DNA from: Datisca glomerata
Taxonomy: Eukaryota; Streptophyta; Magnoliopsida; Cucurbitales; Datiscaceae
Direction: 5' to 3'
DNA: 64,000 bases
Assembly (NCBI GenBank): GCA_003255025.1
Contig: QANY01008913.1
Span: forward strand, 295,940 to 359,939
Shown here: positions 10,646 through 22,489 of the stretch, piece after piece
Layout: every line of letters begins with the position of its first letter
Position numbering within the stretch: the stretch's first letter is position 1
The notes under the pieces: generated by a model
Databases searched by the model: none
What the model saw: only the letters and a program-made list of their open reading frames with translations
What the model was told of the DNA's origin: nothing
Position numbers and translations under genes: made by a program

Positions 10646-11571
10646 TGATATAAGAGAAAGGGGCAAATAAGTCTTTTTCCTACAAAAGACCACATTTCAT
10701 TAGAACTAAAAAAAAGGTCATAATTTCTTTGACAAAAAAGGTCATAATTTGATTTTTCATTTTCGATCTATCTACTACAACTTGTCTTTTAAGTTTCTTC
10801 AATAGCCTATGCACATCCTAACGGCCCTAAACAGAACCAAAGGGAAATTTTTTACCATACTTTAATAGTAACATGCGGATAAGATAATGGTAACATATTA
10901 TAAAGAATAATTTTAAACCGATTAAGTAATAATTTTAAATCGATTAAGTAATTGATTAAATTTTAAATAATAAAATTATTATAATTATTTATAAATTAAT
11001 ATTTTTATAATATTTTAAATATTAAGATAAATAATTGAAACATCATTTATTTATTTAAAATATAAATTTTCTAATTCTTCCTTTTCATTTTCATTATTTT
11101 TACTCGTTTTTTTTCCCGCTAGCTGCTGGAATTTTACAATGCAGCGTGGAAGCGAAAGGACCATCGAACTATCGAAGCTTTCATCCCAAGTACTTCTTTT
11201 TCTCGTGTGCTTTGCGTTGTTGGGTCGGAGGTAAAAATTCCGAATTGCAGATACGGTTGGTTCTGCACTCTCTTCCAGTTCCATGGAGCTGATTGGACTA
11301 ACTTGTTCGGCATCACCACGACCTTTCAGTTGTACATTCTTCGTTTTCCTCTCTTCTTTTGTCATATTGCAGTTACTCCTACTGGACACTCTGTTTGGTT
11401 GCTGTGAAAATGTGAGATTTTCGCACATTTTAATTAGCATTTTACTCGGCGAGATTTTTGTTTTTTTCCCATATGTTTTCCCAGCAATCAAGCGTTGGGT
11501 CTCAGTTATCCTCGTTAATGGGCAATTAACACCTTAGAACTTTTGGGTGGGGGCGGGGGATTCAGTTTCAG
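10646..11571. other. NDC1 upstream region and probable 5' exon(s)
   Basis: AT-rich until about 11100, then less AT-rich. ATGs at 11139 and 11283 open short frames, and GT donors occur at 11231 and 11412, so an upstream exon of NDC1 probably lies here; I could not join one in frame. There is no other gene. Confidence 0.4.
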
Positions 11572-14500
11572 GTGGGAGGCGATGGGGTAAATCGTTTCCT
11601 GTTTCTTCAAGAAGAAGAGAAACCGGTTGGTCATACTTTCCAAGTTCTCGGAGGAATGGAGTTAGGTTTGTTGTTTCAAGCTCAATAGGGGAAAATAGAG
11701 GTCTCGCGGAGATGTCTGAAGCTGAAACATCACCGCGTTTTTATGCTTGGCCAGATAACAAGGTAGGAATGTTACTGAATTTGAAATGTAGTGAACTTGT
11801 CGATCCAAAATTCTATTTCAGATCCCTGTTAATGTTTTACTAATGTTCACTGGCTCTTCTAGGTAGGTTTTGACTCTGCTAGTCCCTAAATGACGATTGG
11901 TGATACAGTCACACACTAGAACTACAATTAGCGACAGATGCCTCATTTTTCTTCTATTCTAAAAGTTTTAAACTAACACCCAGAGGTAAAGTTAGTATTA
12001 CGTCTTACTTAAGCTTAGAACATGGACGTGAACAGCGAAAATCATGTCTCCTGATTACTTTATTATGATATTTTAAGTGGATGATTTTACATTGTACTGG
12101 TTTTCTTGTGCTCATCGCTGATATGCATGCTAAGTAACTTTGTCTTTTAAGTCAATTGGTTAGTCTTTAGATTTAATAATGACGTATAAGTTCAATTACT
12201 TTGATTACAGAAGCCAAGAGTGTGTATATTAGGTGGAGGCTTTGGAGGATTGTATACTGCTTTGAGACTAGAATCACTTGTATGGCCAGATGATAGAAAG
12301 CCGCAGGTAAACTTCGATAAAACAAATTTATTTGATTTGGGTTGATATGGTTTTCCTTGGTAAGTGACATAATAACTATCGATCCATAAACTTTTTGTCA
12401 AGTAAAGCGACTGTCATGGCCCTTGGTCAGGACTTTATTACTGCCTAAATGGGAAGGTTTATGGTTGTCGCATTGGCTAAGAGTTAAGATTGTTCAACTT
12501 CTGTCAATGCTATAGCGTAACAAATGTTTCCTGTTTTCGTTTACAACTTTCTGAATGTCATTAGCACATCATTTGGGACATATTTTCTGATCATTAGCAT
12601 GTATAGTGTGCAGCATGACGGGTACTGATGATGTAGTGGTTTTCTAGTCACAACAAAATATCTTACATGGAATGAAATGGCAAGAGAGAAATGTCTTGAA
12701 GATGGTGATGCATTAACTATATTGAGAAAGTGAGAAATACAAGAACTGACTTACTATTGCTTTCGTCAAGTGAGAGTGTGGAAGGGATGTTGTTCTCTAT
12801 TTTTGCATTTACCCCTTTACTCCCTCTTTCTCTAGAGAGAAGATTAGATACTTGAGTAAAATGAAGCAAATATATCATAATATTAACTATTAAGAATATC
12901 AAACTCCACATTTTCCTATAAAATATTAACTATGGACAATTCTCAGGTTTCTGTAACTTTACAATGGTCTAACAATACAACTTCCACATAATTCTCCACG
13001 AAATACCAATTTAATAAGCTCCAAAGTTACTGATTACTACCGACCTGTACTATCCCTTTTCAGTGGAAGACTACTTGTGCAGAGTGATCTACTATTTCCT
13101 TGGAGTTCTAACAATACAACTTCCACATAATTCTCCGCGAAATGCCAATTTAATAAGCTCCAAAGTTACTGATTAGTACCGACCTGTACTATCCCTTTTC
13201 AGTGGAAGACTACTTGTGCAGAGTGATCTACTATTTCCTTGGAGTTTGGTTGGATTTTTATTTCACTGTTCCTGTCATTTTCTCCACCTTTTCATTCCCT
13301 GTTAGATTGTATGGTTTCTTTTGTGCGTTTGTGTGTGTGAGGGAGAAAAAGCATGAGACAGAGAAAGAGAGAGGGAATCTTTAATGGTTCTTGATTTCTG
13401 CAGAGTGGGAAATGCATAACGAGAAAGTTAGTAACATGGGTGTCAGTATGCTATTTATTGTTCAATTGTACGTCATGCTTTGATATTTTGATGTGGGACC
13501 AGGTGCTTCTTATCGACCAGTCTGAACATTTTGTTTTTAAACCAATGTTGTATGAGCTTCTATCAGGAGGTATGTGGCTTTCAGTAAAGTAGAATCTACA
13601 ATCTGGCTCCGTTTAGGAATAGTATTGAGTACTAAAAAAAACAGCGCTTCATTGGATGCAGAAGTAGATGCATGGGAAATTGCTCCTCGTTTCTCAGATT
13701 TGCTTTCAAACACTACTGTGCAGTTTTTTCAAGACAGGGTAAAATTATTAAGTCCCTCTGATCGTTTGGGAATGAAGCAATCTGAAGGATCAAGATGTGG
13801 GGGAATCGTGCATCTTGAAAGCGGCCTCCTTATTGAATATGATTGGTATGTGTACGCCCTATATGAAAGTTTTAGGTACTGCTCTATTGTTGACGGTCAG
13901 GGGTATAATAGGCATATCATATTTCCTTCCTAATTGCCCTGCTGTGTTTAATTTTTTATGCCCAATTACTGGCCCTGGACAGCCAGGCTGGTTCTTGCTT
14001 TGGGAGCAGAAGTCAAACTCGATCTTGTACCAGGGGCAGCAGAATTTGCCCTACCATTCTCCACCCTGGAAGATGCACGTGTAAGTAAAAATTTACAAAA
14101 CAGAGATACGCAAAATAATCACTTCTAGTGCTTACAAGATATTTGCTGGTAATTTTGTGATGCAGAAGGTTGACCATAAGTTGAAAGCCCTAGAGAGGAA
14201 CAAATTTGGCAAGGAATCTTTAATACGCGTGGCTGTTGTTGGTTGTGGTTACTCTGGAGTTGAGTTAGCTGCCACAATATCTGAAAGACTGCATGACAGA
14301 GGATTGGTTCGAGCAATTAATGCAGAAACCATAATTTGCCCTACCGCCCCACCTGGTAACAGGGAAGCTGCATTGAAAGTGAGTATTTTGGTCGGTATTG
14401 AAAGTGACTTATGTAGAGTTTTGACTGACAAGTTTTAAATATTTTTACTCAGTTTAATCAAATTTTGCTTATACTAAAGGCACAATTTATTCCTGGTGCT

Positions 14501-15460
14501 TGTTGGTGTAATTTTGTAATTAGAACATTGAAACTTGAAAGTATGTTTGAGGTTTTCTAATAGGCTAGCATGTCGATGTTGTTCTTTCATTTTCGGACTG
14601 TCAACTCACTTCATCTATTAATTAAATAGGTCTCATGTGGCAGCACTTCTCATCTCTGGAAAGTGAATCTTGAGAATAGACTTTGTTAAATGACATTTTA
14701 TGTAAGGACTATGATGTTTGGTAATAATGAATTTCTAAAGTCCATTAGATTTGAATTAAAATATTTTGTATATCGTTTCACTAAACTATAAGTTAAATTG
14801 GTTGCTAATCGAACTATTTTCATATATTGTTTTTGATTCATGCTGACTGGATAGCCGTTTGTACTAGCTGAGTTGTTTGTCTGTTTTGTTTTAGCATTCA
14901 TTTGGATTGCTTATCCTCCAAATTCTTTGTATATTTTACAAATAAATACAAATCTGAAATTTGAATTTAAAGTAATCCTCATTCTGTGCTAGGTTCTCTC
15001 TTCCAGGAAAGTTCAACTTCTTTTGGGTTATGTTGTCCGCTGTATCCAAAAGGTAGGAAAAGAAGAAAATCAAGGAGAAACTGAAGCAGGAAATGATTCT
15101 GAGAAATACGTATTGGATCTTCAACCTACTGAAAGGGGATTACAGAATGAACTCCTGGAAGTAGATTTGGTATTGTGGACTGTTGGGTCCAAATCTCTAC
15201 TTCCAGAACTAGAACCTAAAGATAAGCCCTTTGATCTTCCTCTTAATGGTCGAGGACAGGCAGAAACGGATGAAACTCTCCGTGTTAAGGGCCATCCACG
15301 CATATTCGCACTTGGTGACTCATCTTCCTCGAGAGATCTAAATGGAAGACTTCTTCCTGCCACAGCACAGGTGTAAATAAATTCCTTATTGTTTACAAAA
15401 GCAATATTATGAATTCAACTTGATTTTTGTTGAACATGTAACTATAACAAATATCATTTT

Positions 15461-15509
<49 letters not shown>

Positions 15510-16234
15510 AATAATTAGATGTTATTCACAAAAGTCCCAAAAGAGGATTTACAGCATCTAATTATTTTTAATAGTTACTTTTACCGATAAAAAAAAAATA
15601 ATTAGATGTTATGTTTATGCGTCAACTAATGTTTTATAATAATGTACTTACTAATAAATGCTTCTTTATTTTCTCAGTTTTTTTAATGAATTGGTAGCTG
15701 ATGACTTGCTTATACCTACTCAACTCAGGTTGCTTTTCAGCAAGCGGACTTTGCTGCCTGGAATCTATGGGCTGCAATCAATGACCGTCCTCTTTTACCT
15801 TTCAGGTTTGAATTTCTCAACACTCAACCAATGCTCTTATGATATAAGTTTCAGCAGTTACCTTCTAGAGGAACACATACTTTATATAACCTGTTCCTAG
15901 TGACTTTCAGGTTTCAAAATTTAGGTGAAATGATGACTTTAGGGAGAAATGATGCTGCTATTTCTCCAAGTTTTATTGAAGGACTAACCTTGGAAGGTCC
16001 AGTTGGTCACGCAGGTATACCACCCCTCCCCTCCCTTTTTTCTCTCTTGTTCACCTTTCTTTGGTATTTATTTTATTTCTGTGGAATTTCGCAGCGAGGA
16101 AATTAGCGTATTTGATTAGATTACCAACAGATGAGCATAGGGTGAAGGTGGGGATAAGCTGGTTGGCGAAATCGGCTGTAGATTCAATTGCATCAATACA
16201 AAGTACCATAACTAATGTTCTCTCAGGTTCATAG
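11572..16234 (+). CDS. NDC1: Plastid type II NAD(P)H dehydrogenase (NDC1)
   Basis: Exons by eye: (≤)11572-11762, 12211-12306, 13503-13569, 13662-13845, 13987-14080, 14166-14378, 14993-15370, 15729-15805, 15911-16014, 16095-16234. All introns are GT-AG and the frame is open throughout (about 514 residues from 11571). The enzyme is a single-subunit flavoprotein passing electrons from NAD(P)H to plastoquinone and acting on prenylquinones at plastoglobules. Seen: a Ser/Arg-rich transit-peptide region; WPDNK then FAD-binding CILGGGFGGLYTALRLE (exon 2); DQSEHFVFKPMLYELLSG; the second Rossmann motif VAVVGCGYSGVELAATISER (exon 6); RGQAETDETLRVKGHPRIFA (exon 7); FQNLGEMMTLG (exon 9). Length matches the family. 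Odd: no in-frame ATG upstream before the TAG at 11535, so the start is probably in an unseen 5' exon. Confidence 0.93.
12968..13246. repeat. 139-bp tandem duplication in NDC1 intron 2
   Basis: 12968-13106 and 13107-13246 are direct copies starting TCTAACAATACAACTTCC and ending TTTCCTTGGAGT. By eye only about three bases differ (CAC/CGC, ATA/ATG, TTAC/TTAG), so the duplication is recent. It does not touch an exon. Confidence 0.95.
15464..15506. repeat. (CT)n microsatellite in NDC1 intron 7
   Basis: An uninterrupted CT/TC tract of about 43 bases, directly followed by the inverted repeat at 15507-15569. Confidence 0.95.
15507..15569. repeat. Inverted repeat beside the CT tract
   Basis: The left arm AAAAATAATTAGATG (15507-15521) and right arm CATCTAATTATTTTT (15555-15569) are perfect complements with a 33-base loop. 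A further direct copy of the left arm starts at about 15593. Confidence 0.85.
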
Positions 16235-16655
16235 TTCAAACAGAATGCATGATATGTAGTTAACAAAGGGTTGTTATATTTCTTGATGTATATTCTTCAT
16301 CAGCCGTTGACGTTTCTGTAATTCTATTTTGAAATCAATTATCTTCAAAATTGTAGAAAGAGAGATTGAAAGGTGTAGATGAGTTATAATATACGCTTCT
16401 ATCTCCAGGAGGCATTATGAGTCGACTACTATGACTATATGAGTGTCTACGGCAGAGGCTTGGAAGCATTAGGCCATTGCCACCTTTACCATCTTTCCTT
16501 ATGTTGTGTGTTTTAACATTCTCTTTGCGAAGTATATTTTCATTACACACCATTATATATGGGGAAACTTGTGTGGTACAGGGATTTGTATCTCATTTAA
16601 GTACAAATGTTCCTCAAATGTATGCTGGTGTATCCCATTCGTGTAGTACTTCATG
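16235..16655 (+). other. NDC1 3' flank / probable 3' UTR
   Basis: No coding signal. The hAT element at 16656 begins 422 bp after the NDC1 stop codon, so it may lie in or just after the 3' UTR. Confidence 0.45.
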
Positions 16656-16789
16656 CGGGGACGGATCCAGATTTTCATTCAGGGGCACTTATAATATAAA
16701 ATAAAATATTTATAAAAATAAAAGTCTAAAAAATGAAATTATTTTCAATGTTCATTGTTACATTTATAATTGTCGTTGACGAGTTTTCA

Positions 16790-18790
16790 TATTTTGAAAT
16801 CATCATATAATTGTCTCATTGTCAATGCTGTCAAATATCTCTCTCAATGTATGCATTCAAGTTATCATTCATTCATTAATTACTCATACGATTGTGTAAA
16901 CGATTCTTGATAATATTTATAGCACAAAACACCCTCCCTACCATAGTAGTTACAACTGACAGGATCAGCGACGACGTCAACAAGAAGTACATGAGTGGAT
17001 AAACTGTCTTTTCTTGTCTCATACATTTTTCGTGCAAGTTCATTAATCCATTTTAATCTTGAGAACTTGATGTCAGATTGCACATCCATAATGTAATTTT
17101 CAAGTTGATCTTCAAGTGTTATCACTGACACTAGAGAAAGATCTTTTGGATTAATTGAGCAAGACGAATAAGTTTTTGTTTATCAAAACCAGAAAAATAA
17201 TCACTTGGATTTAGACATGCAATACAAAGAAGCAATTCTATATTTGCCTTATTGAAACGATTGTTTAACTCTTGAAGTTACATATCAATGACAATATAAC
17301 ATATTTCAACTTGATAGTGATGTTATGAGGGTTACGTCTTTTTCTTCCTGTAGTGAAAAACATGTCATCCATGCTAGGAACTTTAATATCATGTGTTTCA
17401 CAAAATGAATAAACTTGACTGAGTAAATAATCAAATATTGTTTCTCTCATTGACTGCAACTTTTCTTTGCATAGTCTAACTAAATTCATCGCATTTATGA
17501 TATCTTGATCTCTTCTTTGTAATGCTTGAGACAAATCACTTGTAATCCCTAATATGTTTTCATCAAGTGTAGGTTCAATATAAATTCAAATGATTGAATT
17601 ATATTTAATAGAGCTTTCGTTTCATAATTCTAAGTAGAACTGGGTCCTTCTTCCTCAATGATCTCAAGTACATTTGTTACAGATGAAAACATGGTAATTA
17701 AGCTAACCAAAGTACTATAATGCGATCCCCAACGTGTATCACAAGCTCGTTTAAGACTCTTGATTTAGTCATTGTCCACTACAAAGCTCACTATTGCTTA
17801 TATCTTCAAAAACTGCAACAGTGTGTCTTTCACAAAGGATGTCACGACGTTATGTTGAACCTCCAACAATGTTCACCACGTTAGCAACCAAAGTAAATAG
17901 GCATGTAATGTCTACGTGATTTTTCGCAACAGTTACAACTTACAAGAGCTAACTGGAGTTGATGCACAAAGCAATGGATATAAAATGCACATTCATTTTC
18001 CTTCAATATGAGTGCTTTAAGACCATTAAATGCACCTTGTATATTACTTGCCCCATCATAACATTGTCCTCGCAAGCTAGAAATGCTTAATCCATGTCGA
18101 GAAAAGAATTCATCAATAGCTTTCTTAAGTGAGAGAGCATTGGTGTTGGTGACATGAACAATGCCTACAAAACTCTCAATTACATGACCCTCATCAACAT
18201 AACATAATACAATACCCATTTGCTCCTTGGAAGATGTGTCCTAAGATTCATCAATAAGAATAGAAAATAGCCTGTCACCAATATTTTTTATAACAGTACT
18301 TACAATCTCAGTCGAAATACAGTTCACAATATCCTTTTTAATGTCAGGTGATATCAATTTTAGATTGTCTAGGGTATGTTTCAGGGAAACAACTTTTATA
18401 TCATTAATATGATCACATAATCATCGTAAAAGTTCAAGAAAATTTTCCTGGTTCTTCGAATCTTCAGATTCGTCATGCCCAAGAAATGGAAGCACTTGTT
18501 GTAAAAGGAACCGGATATAATCAATCAATGCATATAATCAAGATCGATATTTACTTCGAGCTTGATCTAAATGTTTATTAAAACGTGTCTCAAAATGCTC
18601 CTTTTTGTTTAGTAGACTTTCACACTGAGCCCAAGCTTGGTTATGAGCATTATTAGGACCCCCAACGTGAATTTGCAATTTCTCTTTATTTTTCTAATTT
18701 GAAAATCCTTCACCAACAAAAGAGTCACCTCCTACTTGTTCTCCAACTTCAGCCTTGAATAGGTAACAACATAAACAAAAAGTAGCATCT
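16790..18790 (-). pseudogene. hAT transposase (TTF/MYM-type zinc finger family), disrupted
   Basis: Minus-strand pieces in order: a YCFLCYLFKAE TTF-type segment with NNAHNQAWAQCESL (about 18600-18790); ALIDYIRFLLQQVLPFLGHD (about 18500); a DUF4371-like core at 17881-18219 with LRGQCYDGASNIQGAFNGLK and FVHQLQLALVS; a central region (17265-17534); then LARKMYETRK (about 17030) and, in another frame, INIIKNRLHNR with NAYIERDI (about 16790-16960), the hAT dimerisation tail. The RGQCYDGASN motif carries a catalytic Asp of the RNase H-like fold. Multiple stops and frame changes make it a pseudogene. Confidence 0.85.
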
Positions 18791-19547
18791 TTGGATATGC
18801 TGTACTCTAACCAATTTGTGTATTCATTGAACCAAGCTGGATTAAATCGTCTTGATTTTAGCCCAAACTTTTTAGAGGAAAATCATGATTTAGAGGTTGA
18901 CATTGACCTTTTTGTAAATATGCTCTTCGAATTCGATCTCGAACATTGGGGTTATAATCTAAAATTCGCATTCGAATGCTCGGATCTGATGGGAGCTCTG
19001 CTAAATTAATTTCTTCAAACGAAATTTCTGGACGAGCATATTTTTTTGATGGTGGCGAAGACAGTTCTAGTGTCGATTTTCTTTTGAAATATTTTTTTCA
19101 TCTCTGTTTTCGAATCAATAGTAAAAATTAGTTTTATTATTTTATTTATGCTTACAAAGTGAAGTACGAAAAGAAATACAATAAACAAACATGTAGTGGA
19201 TACAAAAAAGTAAATAATATAACACATTAATAAAAAATAAACATGCAAAATAAATAAGAAAAAAATAAGAGACTTACCCAATGGCCAATGACATGCAAGC
19301 CAAAAGACTCACAAATTCTAATACAAATTAAATAATATGATTATAGAAAAGATGCAAAGGGAGAGATAGAGCTTTACGTTCGGAGAAGTTAAATTACATG
19401 TCCTCTAATTGCATAGTAAAAAAACTCTAAATACTTAATTTCTAAACAAAATTATCTAATGAAGTTAATGAACAAAAGTTAAATTAAACGATGAAAATTG
19501 AAAAGAGAGAGAAGTTATTTACGTTGGGAAAGAGAGAGAGAAAAGAG

Positions 19548-19620
19548 GTGTAGTGGAGTCTTACGTTTTTGGTGTAGTGGAGTTTTACGTTTTTGGTGTA
19601 GTGGAGTTTTACGTTTTCCA
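19548..19620. repeat. 24-bp minisatellite, three copies
   Basis: Three near-perfect copies of GTAGTGGAGTTTTACG plus TTTTTGGT, within the 5' untranslated part of the hAT element (minus strand). Confidence 0.85.
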
Positions 19621-19775
19621 ACGTATAGATGCAAAGAGAGAGAGAGTTGTACTGCTGCAACCGTATAGATGCAAAGAGAGAGAGAGAGTTGTACTGCTGC
19701 AACCGTATTGATGCAGAGAGAGAGAGAGAGTTGTACTGCTGCAACCGTATAGATGCAGAGAGAGAGAGAGGACAA
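19621..19775. repeat. About 40-bp minisatellite, four copies
   Basis: Units hold GTATAGATGCAAAGAGAGAG followed by AGTTGTACTGCTGCAACC. Copies differ mainly in the length of the internal GA tract. It lies directly next to the 24-bp array. Confidence 0.88.
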
Positions 19776-20048
19776 ATTAACAATAAATGGGAAAGAGAAA
19801 AGAGAGAGACCGCTGGCAAATTTATGGAAAAGAGAAAAGAAAAAGAGTAGCTAACGTATAGGTTTAGGGAGAAATTACTACTTTAACTAAATTTAGTAAA
19901 CAAATTTTGAAGGTGAAGGAGGCATTAAAATAATTTACTCCTTATATAATATAAATATATAATATTTTAAACATAAAAAATAAGTATTAGTTAAAAAGTC
20001 AGGGGCACATTCCCCTGGTGACATGACAACTCCGCCCCTGACTTCATG

Positions 20049-21063
20049 TGCCTCATTTACACAAATGAAGCACATATAATATCTTATTTATATTGTATGT
20101 ATTTCATTTAAATACATATATACTTAAAAGAATAGGTTTGATACCTTACCGAGCCTGATATAGTAGAAGAACGGTTTAGATGGAAAACATTCAAAGGAGT
20201 CACAATCACTCATTGAGTTTTGGGTGTTTTTTATTTTTTATTTTTTTTGAACTGAGTTTTAGTGCGACTAATCTCCCAATATTATAAAAAAAATTTAAAA
20301 AGTTAAACTTTGGATGACTCCACCCAATTTTAGAAAAGAACAATTCTACGCGGACCAAGTATTAGTCTAAATTTGAGGGACCAAGTGAGATGATAGTTAC
20401 CACATCATCAATTAAATATGATCTGTTAATTTGTAAAAAAAAATCCCAAAGTCATATCGTAAAGAGAAATTCTTACGCGAAGACCTCTGTGCAGAATACT
20501 AATAAAATTAGGACCCCAAGTTCTATTTTAATGATTCTTAGTATTTTTAGATGTTAAAAGACTTATTTACCCCACATGACACGACTTTATCGAAAAGCTC
20601 TCTCTCATCCTCCTACCTCGCATTCTCTCAAAATTTTGCAAACAAGAACAACACCCCACTCATTCACGGATTGTTTTTACTAAAATAGACCCCTACACTA
20701 ACTATATTACAGATGAACTCTTACACTAATTTTCGCTTACCCTCACCCCTGACTCGCTTTTCCTTCACTTTTTGCACTTGTTTTCCCCATTGCCATTCTA
20801 ACAAGCTGTTCGATCAAATGTCATGGTCTACTCACTTAACACTCGAAACCTTCCTACCCACCACATTTCTCCTTCTTCATTTTCCATTTTTTGACTTCTT
20901 CTTCATTTTCCTCTTTATGTTCTTCTCCTTCTTCTTCATTATTCGTCTTCTTCCTTCTTCCTACAACAACAAATGATTACTAGTTTTTAGAACCAGGTAA
21001 TGTTAACAGTGCAAAATCCAACATCACTTTCTTGTTCCTGTACAATGTAATTATAGATCAAAG
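20049..21063. other. intergenic, no gene seen
   Basis: AT-rich sequence. An 87-codon plus-strand frame at 20713-20976 is Phe/Ser/Leu-rich low complexity (T/C-rich DNA) and is not supported as a gene. Confidence 0.5.
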
Positions 21064-21366
21064 TTAGGTACACGATTGATTTACTATATGATGGTCACAC
21101 AATGTCAGTGTAACCATCATGTATACTATATGATGGCTACACGAGATCATTGTAACCATCGTGTAGTACACACGATGGCTACACAATGTTAGTGTAACCA
21201 TCATGAATACTACACGAAGACTACACGAGATCAGTTTAACCATCATGAATATTGTACGAAGACTACACGAGGTCAGTGTGACCATCGTGTATACTACACG
21301 ATGGATGCACGGGGTCAGTGAAACCATTATGTAGCCTACACGATGGTTACACGAAGAAGTGTACAA
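21064..21366 (-). repeat. Palindromic 42-bp tandem repeat array, about seven units
   Basis: Each unit contains ACCATCGTGTA and TACACGATGG as inverted halves plus a linker like CACGAGGTCAGTGTA. On the minus strand the whole array is one open frame of 100 codons, because the period is a multiple of three: 14-residue units such as CIHRVVYTMVTLTS. I treat it as a DNA repeat, with coding capacity unproven. A short related array lies at 22490-22565 on the other side of the acidic pseudogene. Confidence 0.8.
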
Positions 21367-21387
21367 GAAAATTACAGAATTTACTTT

Positions 21388-21745
21388 GCCCTTAAGGAGA
21401 TGAACCAGGCTTTAAAACGGGTATCATCCTCATAAGATACATCACCATATGCTTGAAAATATTTGAAGTTCGTTTTGGCAACGATATTCTCATCAGCTTT
21501 TTTCCTTCGCTGCTTTTTCATTTCAACCTTTTCGGTTTCCCAATTAAGTGACTCTAGAACCCGAGATCTTTTTATCTTCCTCTTACTAGGTTCACCAAGG
21601 CGTGCGAGCTCTTATTATTCTCCATCGTTGGCCTGCTCCGTTGACCGGATCGAATTCATCAATGCAGATGTTATCGATGCAACCTTTTGTTCTTCTTTTT
21701 TGTTTCTTCTTCTTCTTCTTCTTCTTTTGTTTCTTCTTCTTCTTC

Positions 21746-21787
<42 letters not shown>

Positions 21788-22440
21788 TTCTTCTTCTTCT
21801 TCTTCTTCTTCCCCCTGCTCTGTTTTTTCTTCTTTTTCTTTTTTCTCTTCTATTTCCTTTTCTATTTGTTTTTTCCCTAATGTTTTTTTATCTTCATTCT
21901 TTTCACTTTCCTCCTCCTTATTACATTCCTTCTCTTCTTCCTTTTCTTCGACCTTCTCTTATTCCTTTTCTTCTTTTTCTTCCTTCTGTTCTTTCTCTAT
22001 TATCTCTTCTTCTTCTTCATTCTCTACCATATCTTCTTCTTTTTCATCATTCTCTCATTCTTCATTTTTTTCACTTCCTTCTCAATCTCCGTATCCTCCA
22101 CGTCGCTAGCCATCATCATGGCATATCGATGACAAAATGAGTAATCATCTGGCCTCGATGTTACCAGATGATCCATCAAAATTTTAATTTAAAAAATTAC
22201 AAAGGAAATGCCTGTTTGCATGGACATAATCTTTTTATCCATTGAAGTGATCTTTTGGTCCATTCCAATAAGACATTTACTCACCCGATCTTCATGTCCA
22301 CTGAACGTCTTGGACACAACCTTCTTCTCCTCTGTTTTTTCAATGACCCCTTCCTATTTTTCTTCTCTTCTTCCTTTTCAATGGCCTCTTCCTCTTCATT
22401 AGCCTCATCTTCTACGGGAAAGGGTGACAAATGAGGCGTC
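21388..22440 (-). pseudogene. Acidic, coiled-coil-like coding remnant of unknown TE or gene
   Basis: I do not recognise the family. The minus strand gives a coherent frame: SKTFSGHEDRVSKCLIGMDQ with KITSMDKKIMSM (22215-22320), a long Glu/Lys/Asp-rich tract encoded by the GAA/GAT microsatellite (21690-22100), then ALMNSIRSTEQANDGE, two stops, RVLESLNWETEKVEMKKQRR and YFQAYGDVSYEDDTRFKAWF, ending at a stop near 21388. The repeated short-helix style (GMDQKITSMDKKI) followed by an acidic region resembles plant transposon-associated proteins, such as those near Ulp1-type ORFs in Mutator elements. This is inference. Several stops break it. Confidence 0.45.
21686..21814. repeat. Compound (TTC)n/(TCA)n microsatellite
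   Basis: Tracts of TTC/TCT around a run of TCA repeats. In the minus-strand frame of the surrounding remnant they encode poly-Glu and poly-Asp. Confidence 0.95.
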
Positions 22441-22489
22441 GACTAAAAAACATGTAATATTAAGCAGACAAAACAAAAAATGGTTACTA

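Larger units (their letters stand above)
16656..20040 (-). mobile_element. hAT DNA transposon with 8-bp target-site duplication
   Basis: The element is bounded by an exact 8-bp direct repeat, ACTTCATG, at 16648-16655 and 20041-20048. Termini are short imperfect inverted repeats: CGGGGACGG on the left and, on the minus strand, CAGGGGCGG on the right. Both 8-bp duplication and termini are typical of hAT. The 3.4-kb interior encodes a minus-strand transposase of the zinc-finger MYM/TTF type with the hAT dimerisation region near the left end. Several stops and frameshifts show it is inactive. It sits just downstream of NDC1. Confidence 0.92.

Noticed and set aside
11051..11491. A 146-codon minus-strand frame in front of NDC1
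   Set aside because: It overlaps the probable NDC1 5' region on the other strand, is Lys/Glu/Ser-rich without motifs, and is best explained as antisense of that region.
20713..20976. An 87-codon hydrophobic plus-strand frame
   Set aside because: T/C-rich low-complexity DNA; no signal for a real membrane protein, no neighbouring gene context.
21463..22140. A 225-codon plus-strand frame rich in Phe, Leu, Ser and His
   Set aside because: It is the complement of the GAA/GAT-rich coding remnant; the minus-strand reading has coherent sequence outside the microsatellite, the plus strand does not.
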